Below, in pieces: positions 25,727 through 34,060 of a stretch of 46,815 nucleotides of DNA. The notes beneath the pieces are model-generated. The model was not told the origin of the DNA. It did not search any database and was given only the letters and a program-made list of their open reading frames with translations. Position 1 is the first letter of the stretch. The number at the start of each line of letters is the position of its first letter. Source of the stretch: Bacillota bacterium (GTDB lineage: Bacteria; Bacillota; Clostridia; Lachnospirales; Lachnospiraceae); contig JAEZLZ010000081.1 of assembly GCA_023415055.1 (NCBI GenBank), positions 1-46,815 on the forward strand, read 5' to 3'. The translations under genes and the position numbers were made by a program.

Positions 25727-25855
25727 TATTTCCATCGAAAATTATTATCCCTATACTCAACGCACTAACAACACCGAAGCAAAATGCACAAAACCTATGA
25801 GGCTTCCTCCGGAGACATCAACTTTATAACAAGAGCAATCATATCAATATTCTTG

Positions 25856-25884
25856 TTGACATTATTAATAAACTATTATACTAT
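25856..25884 (+). promoter_or_regulatory. Promoter of the DUF2087 gene pair
   Basis: A consensus TTGACA (25856-25861), 17 bp and TACTAT (25879-25884) lie about 34 bp before the start codon at 25918, giving a very short leader. Confidence 0.65.
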
Positions 25885-25917
25885 TTGTTTATATTATTAG
25901 TAATATTGGAGGTGTCT

Positions 25918-26673
25918 ATGGATCTTAATTTCGATGATCATTCGATAGAGGATCTAACGCAGGGCTTTTGCTATCACGTCGATTCCAAAACCTATCATTG
26001 TCTCCTATGCAATAAAAGTTTCGAAACAGGTGAGATTTTTCGCTACGGAGATCGCTACTTTGATGCTTTGAAAGCAATCGAACTTCATATAAAACAGGAA
26101 CACGGCGGCATGTTCGGGCAGCTGATTGGCAAGGAAAGCAAATATAGTACGTTAACCGATAAGCAGAAGGAAATACTGGAACTTATTCAGCTTGGATTAT
26201 CCGACCGCGATATTGCTGCGAAGCTTGGAATCTCACCTTCTACCGTAAGGCACCAGAAGTTCAGTTTTCGGGAAAAGGCAAAGCAGGCAAAGCTATATCT
26301 TGCAGTCTATGAGTTAGCCTTCGCGGCTCATCCCTGCGAGAAAGACAGCCTGGTCCCCATCCATGAAGGCGCGAAGATGGTAGATGACCGCTATATCATC
26401 ACAAAGGAGGAACGGGAGAAGGTACTTAACACGGTCTTCTCAAGCCTCTCTCCGCTCAGGCTTAAGATTTTTTCAGCCAAGGAGAAAAAGAAGATAGTAA
26501 CCCTTCAGAAGATTATGGAGCAGTTTGAAAAGGACAAAATCTATACGGAAAAGCAGATAAACGAAGTGTTGAAGGATATCTATGAGGACTATCCTACTCT
26601 GCGAAGATATCTGATTGAATATGGCTTTATGGAACGATCAAAGGATTGTCATGATTATTGGGTAAAAAAATAG
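25918..26673 (+). CDS. Transcription regulator with zinc-finger-like N-terminus, LuxR-type HTH and DUF2087
   Basis: The start at 25918 follows ATTGGAGGTGTCT. The 251-residue protein has three parts. An N-terminal CLLCNKSFETGE...HIKQEH segment (about 29-66) fits a CX2C...HX4H zinc site. A LuxR/GerE-type helix-turn-helix (LTDKQKEILELIQLGLSDRDIAAKLGISPSTVRHQ) occupies about 80-120. A C-terminal DUF2087 domain (FSAKEKKKIVTLQKIMEQF...YTEKQINEVLKDIYEDYPTLRRYLIEYGFMER) follows. DUF2087 occurs in regulators of unknown signal. It forms an operon with a single-domain DUF2087 protein 16 bp downstream. Confidence 0.8.
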   Translation: MDLNFDDHSIEDLTQGFCYHVDSKTYHCLLCNKSFETGEIFRYGDRYFDALKAIELHIKQEHGGMFGQLIGKESKYSTLTDKQKEILELIQLGLSDRDIAAKLGISPSTVRHQKFSFREKAKQAKLYLAVYELAFAAHPCEKDSLVPIHEGAKMVDDRYIITKEEREKVLNTVFSSLSPLRLKIFSAKEKKKIVTLQKIMEQFEKDKIYTEKQINEVLKDIYEDYPTLRRYLIEYGFMERSKDCHDYWVKK

Positions 26674-26689
26674 TAAATGGAGGTGTATT

Positions 26690-26995
26690 ATGGACACAAC
26701 AGAATTGTATGGTGAAATAAATAAATTTTTGGATTCGGAGGGACGTCTGACACTATTTCCAGCAAAGAAAAGAAATAAAATTATATCCTTATTCTACCTT
26801 GCCACAAAATTCGAAGCGAATGTATCCTATACTGAGAAACAGATCAATGAGATTATCGAGGCTAATCATATCTTCCAGGACAAATGGCTGCTGCGAAGAG
26901 AGTTGATTAATCTTGGTCTGCTTTGTCGCCTGACCGACGGTTCAAAGTACTGGCTGTCGGAGAAACCGCCACATATCGAAGAGCTGTTGGCATAA
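26690..26995 (+). CDS. Stand-alone DUF2087 protein
   Basis: The 101-residue protein consists of one DUF2087 domain (LTLFPAKKRNKIISLFYLATKF, YTEKQINEIIEANHIFQDKWLLRRELINLGLLCR, then DGSKYW). It repeats the layout of the C-terminal domain of the preceding gene at moderate similarity, which suggests an old duplication. AATGGAGGTGTATT fixes the start. It may pair with or antagonise its larger neighbour. Confidence 0.8.
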   Translation: MDTTELYGEINKFLDSEGRLTLFPAKKRNKIISLFYLATKFEANVSYTEKQINEIIEANHIFQDKWLLRRELINLGLLCRLTDGSKYWLSEKPPHIEELLA

Positions 26996-27045
26996 ATCAA
27001 TGTATTTTTTAAATATTAGCTTTACAACCCCATCTATATCATATA

Positions 27046-27103
27046 TAAAATAACTCTCCTTAAGGCAATTGTATACTGAAGAGCCCTAAGGAGAGTTATT
27101 TTA
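27046..27103. terminator. Bidirectional terminator between convergent genes
   Basis: TAAAATAACTCTCCTTA (27046-27062) pairs perfectly over 17 bp with 27087-27103 around a 24-nt loop. The A/T-rich outer arms supply a U-run on both strands, ending the DUF2087 operon and the ABC ATPase gene. Confidence 0.8.
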
Positions 27104-27115
27104 TATTGAATTAAG

Positions 27116-28639
27116 TTATACCGGTTTGTGTTCTTTTGGTATTCTCTGATTAGTCGAGCTTCTTACCTGGATAGCGGTTATCTCCTCTGCTGTGGTCTGG
27201 TTCGTAGGTAGATCACAGACCAAAGTCTTATCTGATAAAACGGCTACACGGTCACAGATGCCCATGATCTCATCGATGTCCGAGGAGATATAAATGATAC
27301 AGGCCTTTTTCTTAGCCATATCATTAATAAAATTATAGATATCAATTTTACTGGCAAGATCAATTCCCCTGGTTGGTTCATCCAGAATAAATACTCTTGC
27401 CCGGATCATTAACCACTTTGCGAAAATCGCTTTCTGCAGGCAGCCTTCACTATAAGATTGCATATTTTTACTCTTCGGCTGCGGGATATTGATCTTCGTA
27501 ATGTAGTCCATCGCAGTCTGCTTCATGAAATTGAAATTAATGATAGAGTTCTTTGCAAATCGATGTAAGGAGGGAAAAGCAACATTTTCATTGGTGTCCA
27601 GCTCCCGAAAGATCGAATCCTCGTGACGGTTTTCCGGTAATAATGCAATATTATTGTGAATGGCTACACTCGGATTACTGATTTGGACTGCCTTCCCGTT
27701 GATTCTGATCTGACCTTCATATTTTGCAGCACCAAAGAGACAGTTCGCTAAGAGCGTTCTGCCGGAGCCGGCCAGACCTGTGATGCCTAATATCTCTCCT
27801 TCTCTCAGTTCAAAGCTTATATTCTTGAGCTTATCTTCAAAACCCAGCCCACTTACAGAGAAAAGGACCTTACCCTTCTTAAGATTCATTTTCGGATAAC
27901 GCTCTTTGTATTTGGTTCCTACCAGCAGATGCAGAATCTCATTCTCCGTCGATTCACTGATGAGCTTCGTTCCGACTAAGGTCCCGTCCTTGATGATGGA
28001 GATGCGGTCACCAATGGTCATAGTATCGTCAATGCGGTGAGTGATGCAGAATACACCGGCACCTCTCTCCCTGATTCTTTTGACAATATGATAGAGTAGC
28101 TCTCTCTCACTTGGATTCAGTGCCGCCGACGGTTCATCCAGGATAACAACCTTAGCTTCGGAGATATAGGCTTTGCAGAATTCAATCATCTGTCTTTGTG
28201 CCAAACCTAAAGTCCGTACAGTATCCGTTGATTTGATTGGCAGCCCTAATTCGACAACCAGCTTGCGGAATTGACAGTTCAGCTTCTCAAAATCAATCGT
28301 CTGAAGAAGCTTATTTTTATAAGGCAGATTATGAAAGTACAGATTCTCCGCAATGCTTAGATTATCCAGCAAGGTGGTATGCTGCTGAATGAATATTAGT
28401 TCACTGGACGAATAAAATGAAAGACTCTTAGGTTTTACCAATTGTCCCTCAAAATAGATCTCTCCGGAATCCGGCTGAATCATGCCGCTGATCATCTCCA
28501 TCAGTATACTTTTACCGGAGCCGTTCTCTCCCATAATCATATGCACTTCACCGGGATATAGAGAAATATTAATATCATTCATCTTAAAATCTGCGATTTC
28601 AAGATTGATATTCTTAAGCTCAAGCAATGGATTTCTCAC
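27116..28639 (-). CDS. Orphan sugar-type double ABC ATPase (RbsA/MglA family) with degenerate signature motifs
   Basis: The 507-residue protein has two ABC domains in the RbsA/MglA arrangement. Domain 1 has a normal Walker A (GENGSGKS) and Walker B (VVILDEPSAALN), but its signature reads LGLAQRQ where relatives have LSVGQQQ. Domain 2 has the usual shortened loop GLAGSGRT and ILDEPTRGID, but its signature reads YSEGCLQK in place of LSGGNQQK. GTG is the start codon, with AGGAGG seven bases upstream. No permease or binding protein follows; the gene is cotranscribed with the deoR-type regulator 20 bp upstream, and the complete sugar transporter faces the other way. It may energise the neighbour's permease as an alternative ATPase, or have a regulatory role. 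Confidence 0.8.
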   Translation of the reverse strand: MRNPLLELKNINLEIADFKMNDINISLYPGEVHMIMGENGSGKSILMEMISGMIQPDSGEIYFEGQLVKPKSLSFYSSSELIFIQQHTTLLDNLSIAENLYFHNLPYKNKLLQTIDFEKLNCQFRKLVVELGLPIKSTDTVRTLGLAQRQMIEFCKAYISEAKVVILDEPSAALNPSERELLYHIVKRIRERGAGVFCITHRIDDTMTIGDRISIIKDGTLVGTKLISESTENEILHLLVGTKYKERYPKMNLKKGKVLFSVSGLGFEDKLKNISFELREGEILGITGLAGSGRTLLANCLFGAAKYEGQIRINGKAVQISNPSVAIHNNIALLPENRHEDSIFRELDTNENVAFPSLHRFAKNSIINFNFMKQTAMDYITKINIPQPKSKNMQSYSEGCLQKAIFAKWLMIRARVFILDEPTRGIDLASKIDIYNFINDMAKKKACIIYISSDIDEIMGICDRVAVLSDKTLVCDLPTNQTTAEEITAIQVRSSTNQRIPKEHKPV

Positions 28640-28659
28640 TTGGGAACCTCCTGAAAATG

Positions 28660-29433
28660 CTAATTTTCATAAACATCGATTGAAGTGAATAGCGGAATAT
28701 TATTATCAAAAATATATTTTTTGTGCTTATCCTCCAGATTTGAATCCGTAAGAATCCGATTAGCGATACTTAGGTTTCCTACCCGGTAAAGAGATTTACT
28801 TCCAAAGAATTTAGAGAGACAGACAACTGTTACCGATTCCGCCAGTTTGACTGAGTGTTGAATCAGCGTTGCTTTCTTTGTACTGGACACAGTCAAACCG
28901 ATCGTCTCACTAAGCCCATCAATTTCTATAAATATATGATCGAACGAAAAATTTCTGAGATTGTCGATTGTCATTTGCCCATATACTGCGCCCTCCTCCA
29001 GGTCTCCACCAAGGAGAATCAGATTGTTGGACGTAGAATGTGTAAAGGCGGAGGCGATGGATAAATCATTCGTAACTATGGTCAGATTATTACGTCCTGA
29101 TAATGCTTTCGCGATAAAGGAATTAACGGGACCACTGGTCAGCATAATCGCTTCCCCGTCATTCACCAGATGATAAGCCGTATCTGCAATCTCCTGATAA
29201 AGAAGGATGTCCTTAATCTCCTCGTTCTCATCCCACGCAGTTTCATCTACATAATCCATTAACACAGCGCCGCCATGAGTACGCTTTAAGAAGCCCTCAC
29301 TTTCAAGCTTCTCCAGATCACGGCGTACCGTAACCTCGGTAACATTAAGAAGCTCACTCAGCTTTGCGACTGAAACCTTATGGTCTTTCATCAGACAGTT
29401 TTTTATTATACGAATTCGTTCGATAGCAAACAT
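28660..29433 (-). CDS. DeoR-family transcription regulator
   Basis: The 257-residue protein has the N-terminal DeoR helix-turn-helix (VSVAKLSELLNVTEVTVRRDLEKLESEGFLKRTHGGA, about 20-56) and the sugar-phosphate-sensing DeoRC domain (LTIVTNDLSIA, ILLGGDLEEGAVYG, FIEIDGLSETIGLTVSS). Family members are usually repressors of sugar uptake genes, released by a phosphorylated sugar. It lies 506 bp upstream of, and divergent from, the ChvE/GguAB-type transporter, whose promoter carries repeated AACACAAACGAAA sequences that are good operator candidates. The ribosome binding site is weak (GATGGGATAAAATT). Confidence 0.85.
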   Translation of the reverse strand: MFAIERIRIIKNCLMKDHKVSVAKLSELLNVTEVTVRRDLEKLESEGFLKRTHGGAVLMDYVDETAWDENEEIKDILLYQEIADTAYHLVNDGEAIMLTSGPVNSFIAKALSGRNNLTIVTNDLSIASAFTHSTSNNLILLGGDLEEGAVYGQMTIDNLRNFSFDHIFIEIDGLSETIGLTVSSTKKATLIQHSVKLAESVTVVCLSKFFGSKSLYRVGNLSIANRILTDSNLEDKHKKYIFDNNIPLFTSIDVYEN

Positions 29434-29653
29434 AATTTTATCCCATCTCTATATAATCTCATTACATTAAAACACCATAACTAAGATTAAGGTGCTACAA
29501 ATTTCCAAACACAGAATGGCAAATATCGATGCATCTATTCTGCCTATATTATAAGCCCGACACCCTAGTCATAATCAAGGCATTTCTAGAATTATCATAC
29601 ACGATTCCTTGTAAAAAAACAATAACGAAAATCCTTCAATGTGAAAACGATCA

Positions 29654-29681
29654 GAAACGAAGATTTATTTTTCTTCGTTTC
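29654..29681. promoter_or_regulatory. Inverted repeat with regulator half-site resemblance
   Basis: GAAACGAAGA and TCTTCGTTTC are perfect 10-bp arms with an 8-bp centre, in the 506-bp gap between the DeoR regulator and the sugar transporter. The AACGAA core also appears in the downstream operator repeats and singly at about 29625, so it may be a second regulator site. The rest of the gap shows no gene. Confidence 0.45.
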
Positions 29682-29758
29682 CGTCATATCCAACATGCTT
29701 CACAAGAAAGCCTTTGTGAAAGATGCATAATATTTTTTTAAAATCATTAAGATTATTG

Positions 29759-29787
29759 TTGACATCTATAATAGAGGATGTTATTAT
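29759..29787 (+). promoter_or_regulatory. Promoter of the sugar ABC transporter operon
   Basis: Consensus TTGACA (29759-29764), a 17-bp spacer and TATTAT (29782-29787). Transcription would start near 29794, just before the operator-like repeats, leaving a 145-nt leader. Confidence 0.65.
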
Positions 29788-29798
29788 TTCTTCATACA

Positions 29799-29833
29799 AA
29801 CACAAACGAAATTTAATTCGAACACAAACGAAA
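29799..29833 (+). promoter_or_regulatory. Tandem operator-like repeats at the sugar transporter promoter
   Basis: Two identical copies of AACACAAACGAAA (29799-29811 and 29821-29833) are spaced 22 bp apart, two helical turns, and overlap the predicted transcription start. Direct repeats of this kind are typical of DeoR-family repressor sites, and a DeoR gene lies divergently upstream. Confidence 0.6.
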
Positions 29834-29939
29834 CCAAGATAAGTTATAAATAAGTCGATTTTTACGAATTGCTTTGGTGTGAGCTATAGATAGTCTATAG
29901 TTATACATATATCAAAAGGGAAAGATTAAGGAGGCTTTT

Positions 29940-31121
29940 ATGAAAAGAAGTTTAACAGGTTTTAAAAAGGCTTTATCACTTGTCGTAGTTCTTACCATGA
30001 GTGCAACTCTTCTTCTCGGATGTACCAGCAAGACAGAGGAACCTGCTGCTACTCCAGAACCTACAAAGGCTGCTGAGACTGCACAAGTTACGGAACCGGC
30101 TGCAACTGAGGCTCCTGCTGCAGAACAAACCGGCGCAGGCAATTATATCGGTATTGCAATGCCGACCCAGTCCAGTGAACGTTGGATCAAAGATGGTGCA
30201 GCAATGAAGGAAATCCTTGAGGGAAGAGGCTACACAGTAGACCTTCAGTATGCAGAGGATGATATCCCGTCTCAGAAATCCCAGATTGAAAACATGATTA
30301 CAAAGGGCGCAAAGGTATTAGTTATCGCAGCAATCGACGGATCTACTCTGTCCGATACACTGGATGCCGCTGCAGCTCAGGGTGTTAAGGTTATCTCCTA
30401 TGACCGTCTTTTGGTCAACACCGATGCAGTATCTTATTATGCAACCTTCGATAACAGACGTGTTGGTCAGCTTCAAGCAGAATCATTGGTAGACGGTTTA
30501 AAGAAGCTGAAAGGCGAAGGCCCTTACAACATCGAGCTTTTTGCCGGATCCCCGGATGATACAAACTCGTTCTATTTCTTCCAGGGTGCGATGGATGTTC
30601 TTCAGCCGTTAATCGATGCAGGTACCATCTCTATCCCTTCCGGTCAGTTGACACAGGAAGAGGTTGGAACTCTTCGTTGGGATGGTGCTGTAGCACAGGC
30701 TCGTATGGATGCTGTTCTTGCAGCTAACTATACCGATGGCAAGACACTTCACGGTGTATTATCACCTTATGATGGTATATCCAGAGGTATCTTATCTGCT
30801 TTGACCGCATTTGGTCTCACCGGTAAGGATCTCCCTGTTGTAACCGGTCAGGATGCTGAGGCAGCTTCCATCAAGCTTATTATCTCCGGCGATCAGTATT
30901 CCACTATCCTTAAGGATACCCGTTTACTTGCTGAAGTTGCTGCAAACATGGTAGATGCAGTTCTTACCGGCAAGGAGCCCGAGATTAATGATACCGAGAC
31001 CTATGATAATAATGTAAAGATTGTTCCCTCTTATCTTCTTGAGCCTTTCATCATAACAGTAGATAATTATAAGGAATTAGTTATGGACTCCGGCTATCTG
31101 AAACCGGAAGACATTCAGTAA
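29940..31121 (+). CDS. chvE: ChvE/XylF-type sugar-binding lipoprotein of an ABC transporter
   Basis: The 393-residue protein is the extracellular sugar receptor. It has a lipoprotein signal with lipobox LLLGC (C28), an Ala/Pro/Thr/Glu-rich linker to about residue 66, and a periplasmic-binding-protein type I domain. The blocks IGIAMPTQSSERWIKDG, VLVIAAIDGSTLSDTLDAA, VISYDRLL and VTGQDAEAASIKLIISGDQYSTILKDT resemble ChvE and other receptors of the multiple-sugar GguAB systems for L-arabinose, galactose or xylose. AAGGAGGCTTTT precedes the start. It heads an operon with ATPase and permease. The exact sugar is not determined. Confidence 0.88.
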   Translation: MKRSLTGFKKALSLVVVLTMSATLLLGCTSKTEEPAATPEPTKAAETAQVTEPAATEAPAAEQTGAGNYIGIAMPTQSSERWIKDGAAMKEILEGRGYTVDLQYAEDDIPSQKSQIENMITKGAKVLVIAAIDGSTLSDTLDAAAAQGVKVISYDRLLVNTDAVSYYATFDNRRVGQLQAESLVDGLKKLKGEGPYNIELFAGSPDDTNSFYFFQGAMDVLQPLIDAGTISIPSGQLTQEEVGTLRWDGAVAQARMDAVLAANYTDGKTLHGVLSPYDGISRGILSALTAFGLTGKDLPVVTGQDAEAASIKLIISGDQYSTILKDTRLLAEVAANMVDAVLTGKEPEINDTETYDNNVKIVPSYLLEPFIITVDNYKELVMDSGYLKPEDIQ

Positions 31122-31140
31122 TTCGAAGTAAGCTTTTATA

Positions 31141-31183
31141 ACCAAAATGTCGGTTAGTATATAGCACTAACCGACATTTTGGT
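31141..31183 (+). terminator. Perfect intra-operon hairpin after the binding-protein gene
   Basis: ACCAAAATGTCGGTTAGT (31141-31158) pairs over 18 bp with 31166-31183 around a 7-nt loop. No U-run follows, so a partial terminator or a 3'-end protector that keeps binding-protein mRNA above that of the ATPase and permease is likely. Confidence 0.6.
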
Positions 31184-31283
31184 ATGAAAAATCGAATATA
31201 AAATGTCTGCAAAAGGAAGGTTCTTCAATATAGGTAGGCCATTATATAGCAGAATGTAGTTCTGTAACAAAAGGAGTGAAAAG

Positions 31284-32831
31284 ATGGAACAATATGCATT
31301 GGAAATGCGAAATATCACAAAAACGTTTCCTGGCGTCATAGCTCTTGATAACGTGAATCTTCAAGTTAAACCATACCAAATCCACGCTTTGGTTGGAGAG
31401 AACGGAGCTGGAAAATCAACCTTGATGAACGTCCTCAGCGGAGTTTATCCTCATGGGACTTATGAGGGTGATATCATTATCGATGGACAGGTATGTGCAT
31501 TTAAGAACATCAAAGAAAGTGAAGCAAAGGGAATCGCTATTATCCATCAGGAGTTGGCTCTGATCCCACAACTTTCAATAGCAGAAAATGTATTTTTAGG
31601 TAATGAACAGACCGATTTCGGACCTGTGATCAGCTGGGATAAGACTCGTGTTAAGACAATGGAAATGATGAAGAAGGTTGGACTTCATGAGAGTATAGAT
31701 ACCAGAATCAGAGATATTGGAATGGGCAAGCAGCAGCTGGTAGAAATTATTAAGGCTCTGGCAAAGGATGTCAAGATTCTAATACTTGATGAACCGACCG
31801 CTGCTCTAAACGATGACGATTCCAAGCATTTACTCGAATTATTACTGGATTTAAAGAAGCAAAACATAACAAGTATTATTATATCACATAAGTTAAATGA
31901 AGTTACAAAAGTAGCCGATTCTATCACAATTCTACGTGATGGCAAAACGATTGAGACTTTAGTGAAGGGTGTTGACACTGTAACAGAAGCCAGAATCATA
32001 AAAGGTATGGTTGGCCGCGAATTAGTGGATCGTTTCCCGAAACGATCTCATAAAATAGGTGAGGTCTGCTTTGAGATTAAGAATTGGAGTGCATATGATT
32101 CTAAGGATGAATCCAAGCTTGTACTCAAAAACATCAACATCAAAACCCGACGTGGCGAAGTTGTTGGAATTGCAGGCTTGATGGGAGCCGGAAGAACAGA
32201 ATTCGCCATGAGTGTATTCGGAAAATCCTTTGGTAAGAAAATTGAAGGAACCATAATTAAGGATGGTAAGGAGATTCATATAAAGAATGTAAAGGATGCA
32301 ATTCGGCACGGTATCGCTTACACAACAGAAGACAGGAAGAATGCCGGTCTGATCCTGATTGATAATATTAAGCGTAATATCAGCTTAACCGCTTTCCATA
32401 AGATAAGTAAAGGTATTGTCATTGATGAAAATAAGGAAATCAAAGCGGCAGAGGACTTCCGGGAGAAGCTGAGAATTAAGTCACCCAGTATTCTTCAACG
32501 AACCGGTAATCTATCCGGCGGTAATCAGCAGAAGGTTGTATTCAGCAAGTGGATCTTCTCCGATCCCGACGTGCTGATACTGGATGAGCCGACCCGAGGC
32601 ATTGATGTTGGCGCTAAGTACGAAATCTATTCTGTTATCAATGATTTGACTGCTGCCGGCAAAACCATTATAATGATCTCGTCCGAATTACCTGAAATCC
32701 TGGGTATGTGTGACAGAGTTTACGTCATGAATGAAGGCCGAATCGTCGGTGAGCTGAATGCGGAAGAAGCCTCACAGGAAAATATCATGCATTGCATAAT
32801 GCAGAGCAATCAGGAGGGATACGATGAATAA
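31284..32831 (+). CDS. gguA: Sugar ABC transporter ATPase (GguA/MmsA type)
   Basis: The 515-residue protein carries two ABC domains with intact motifs: Walker A GENGAGKST, signature MGKQQLVEIIKAL and Walker B ILILDEPTAALN in the first; GLMGAGRTE, LSGGNQQKVVFSKWI and LDEPTRGIDVGAKYEIY in the second. It energises uptake through GguB. AAAAGGAGTGAAAAG precedes the ATG. It overlaps the permease gene by 8 bp. It is canonical, in contrast to its divergent relative on the other strand at 27116-28639. Confidence 0.93.
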   Translation: MEQYALEMRNITKTFPGVIALDNVNLQVKPYQIHALVGENGAGKSTLMNVLSGVYPHGTYEGDIIIDGQVCAFKNIKESEAKGIAIIHQELALIPQLSIAENVFLGNEQTDFGPVISWDKTRVKTMEMMKKVGLHESIDTRIRDIGMGKQQLVEIIKALAKDVKILILDEPTAALNDDDSKHLLELLLDLKKQNITSIIISHKLNEVTKVADSITILRDGKTIETLVKGVDTVTEARIIKGMVGRELVDRFPKRSHKIGEVCFEIKNWSAYDSKDESKLVLKNINIKTRRGEVVGIAGLMGAGRTEFAMSVFGKSFGKKIEGTIIKDGKEIHIKNVKDAIRHGIAYTTEDRKNAGLILIDNIKRNISLTAFHKISKGIVIDENKEIKAAEDFREKLRIKSPSILQRTGNLSGGNQQKVVFSKWIFSDPDVLILDEPTRGIDVGAKYEIYSVINDLTAAGKTIIMISSELPEILGMCDRVYVMNEGRIVGELNAEEASQENIMHCIMQSNQEGYDE

Positions 32832-33990
32832 GAAAGCTTCATTTTTGAAAGGCAACATTCGTCAATATGTAATGGTAATCGCCTTGGTCGTTGTAATAAT
32901 ACTATTTCAGATTTTGACCAAAGGTGTATTATTAAAGCCATTGAATATTTCCAACTTAATTTCACAAAATGCTTACATATTAATACTTGCTATCGGTATG
33001 CTCCTTTGCATTCTTACCGGCGGTAATGTAGATCTGTCTGTTGGTTCGGTTGCAGGCTTTGTCGGTGCTATCTCTGCAACCATGATGTTAAAGATGAATG
33101 TACCGATCTTCCCCACCATTGTTGTTTCATTGCTCCTCGGTTTTATCATTGGATGCTGGCAGGGCTTCTGGATCGCTTACGTCGGTGTTCCGGCTTTCAT
33201 TGCTACCTTGGCCGGCATGTTGATTTTCCGTGGTCTGACTATGGTAGTACTCAAGGGAACCAGTCTTGCTCCTCTCCCCGATGGATATACCTTTATGGCC
33301 TCCGGCTTCTTACCGGAGATCGGAAAGATGGGTAATCTGAATATTCTTGCTATTGCATTGGGTGTGATCGCTTCCATCTTATATGTACTGAAGGAACTGA
33401 ATGACAGGAAAAACAAAAGAAAGTATGGTTTTGAGGTAAGTCCCTATACTACCTTTATTCCACAGGTTCTTGGAATTATAGTAGTCATCAATGCATTTAC
33501 TTACTCTCTGGCTTCCTACAAGGGTATCCCGATGGTACTGGTAATCGTAATCGTATTGGTGCTCATTTATTCCTTTATCACCATGAAGACAATTCCCGGT
33601 AGACATATTTATGCCTATGGTGGCAATCTGAAGGCTGCCCAATTATCCGGCGTCAATACCAGAAAGGTTATGTTCTGGGTATATGCTAACATGGGACTTC
33701 TGGCTGCTCTGGCAGGTGTTATTTTTACCGGACGATTGAATTCTGCCACACCAAAAGCCGGTTCCGGCTTTGAGATGGATGCCATTGCTGCCTGCTTTAT
33801 CGGTGGTGCTTCTACCTCCGGAGGTGTTGGTACCGTTGTTGGAGCAATGGTCGGTGGTCTTCTGATGGGTGTACTGAATAATGGTATGTCCATTATGGGT
33901 ATCAGTATCGATTGGCAGCAAGCCATTAAAGGTTTTGTACTTCTTGCCGCAGTTGCATTTGATGTATACTCAAAATCTAAATCAAAATAA
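32824..33990 (+). CDS. gguB: Sugar ABC transporter permease (GguB/XylH type)
   Basis: The 388-residue permease has about ten hydrophobic segments, the GGNVDLSVGSVAGFVGAISA segment typical of the ribose/xylose permease family near residue 65, GVPAFIATLAGMLIFRGL, and the C-terminal FIGGASTSGGVGTVVGAMVGGLLMGVLNNGM block. It starts within the ATPase gene, indicating tight coupling. With the lipoprotein and ATPase it makes a complete importer. Confidence 0.92.
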   Translation: MNKKASFLKGNIRQYVMVIALVVVIILFQILTKGVLLKPLNISNLISQNAYILILAIGMLLCILTGGNVDLSVGSVAGFVGAISATMMLKMNVPIFPTIVVSLLLGFIIGCWQGFWIAYVGVPAFIATLAGMLIFRGLTMVVLKGTSLAPLPDGYTFMASGFLPEIGKMGNLNILAIALGVIASILYVLKELNDRKNKRKYGFEVSPYTTFIPQVLGIIVVINAFTYSLASYKGIPMVLVIVIVLVLIYSFITMKTIPGRHIYAYGGNLKAAQLSGVNTRKVMFWVYANMGLLAALAGVIFTGRLNSATPKAGSGFEMDAIAACFIGGASTSGGVGTVVGAMVGGLLMGVLNNGMSIMGISIDWQQAIKGFVLLAAVAFDVYSKSKSK

Positions 33991-34011
33991 ACAGATTTTA
34001 ATGCTCATAAT

Positions 34012-34048
34012 AGAGGCTGTTTCTAGTGATAGAAACAGCCTCTTTTTT
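34012..34048 (+). terminator. Terminator of the sugar transporter operon
   Basis: AGAGGCTGTTTCTA (34012-34025) pairs perfectly with TAGAAACAGCCTCT (34030-34043) around a 4-nt loop and is followed by TTTT. Confidence 0.9.
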
Positions 34049-34060
34049 ACTCATAAATCT

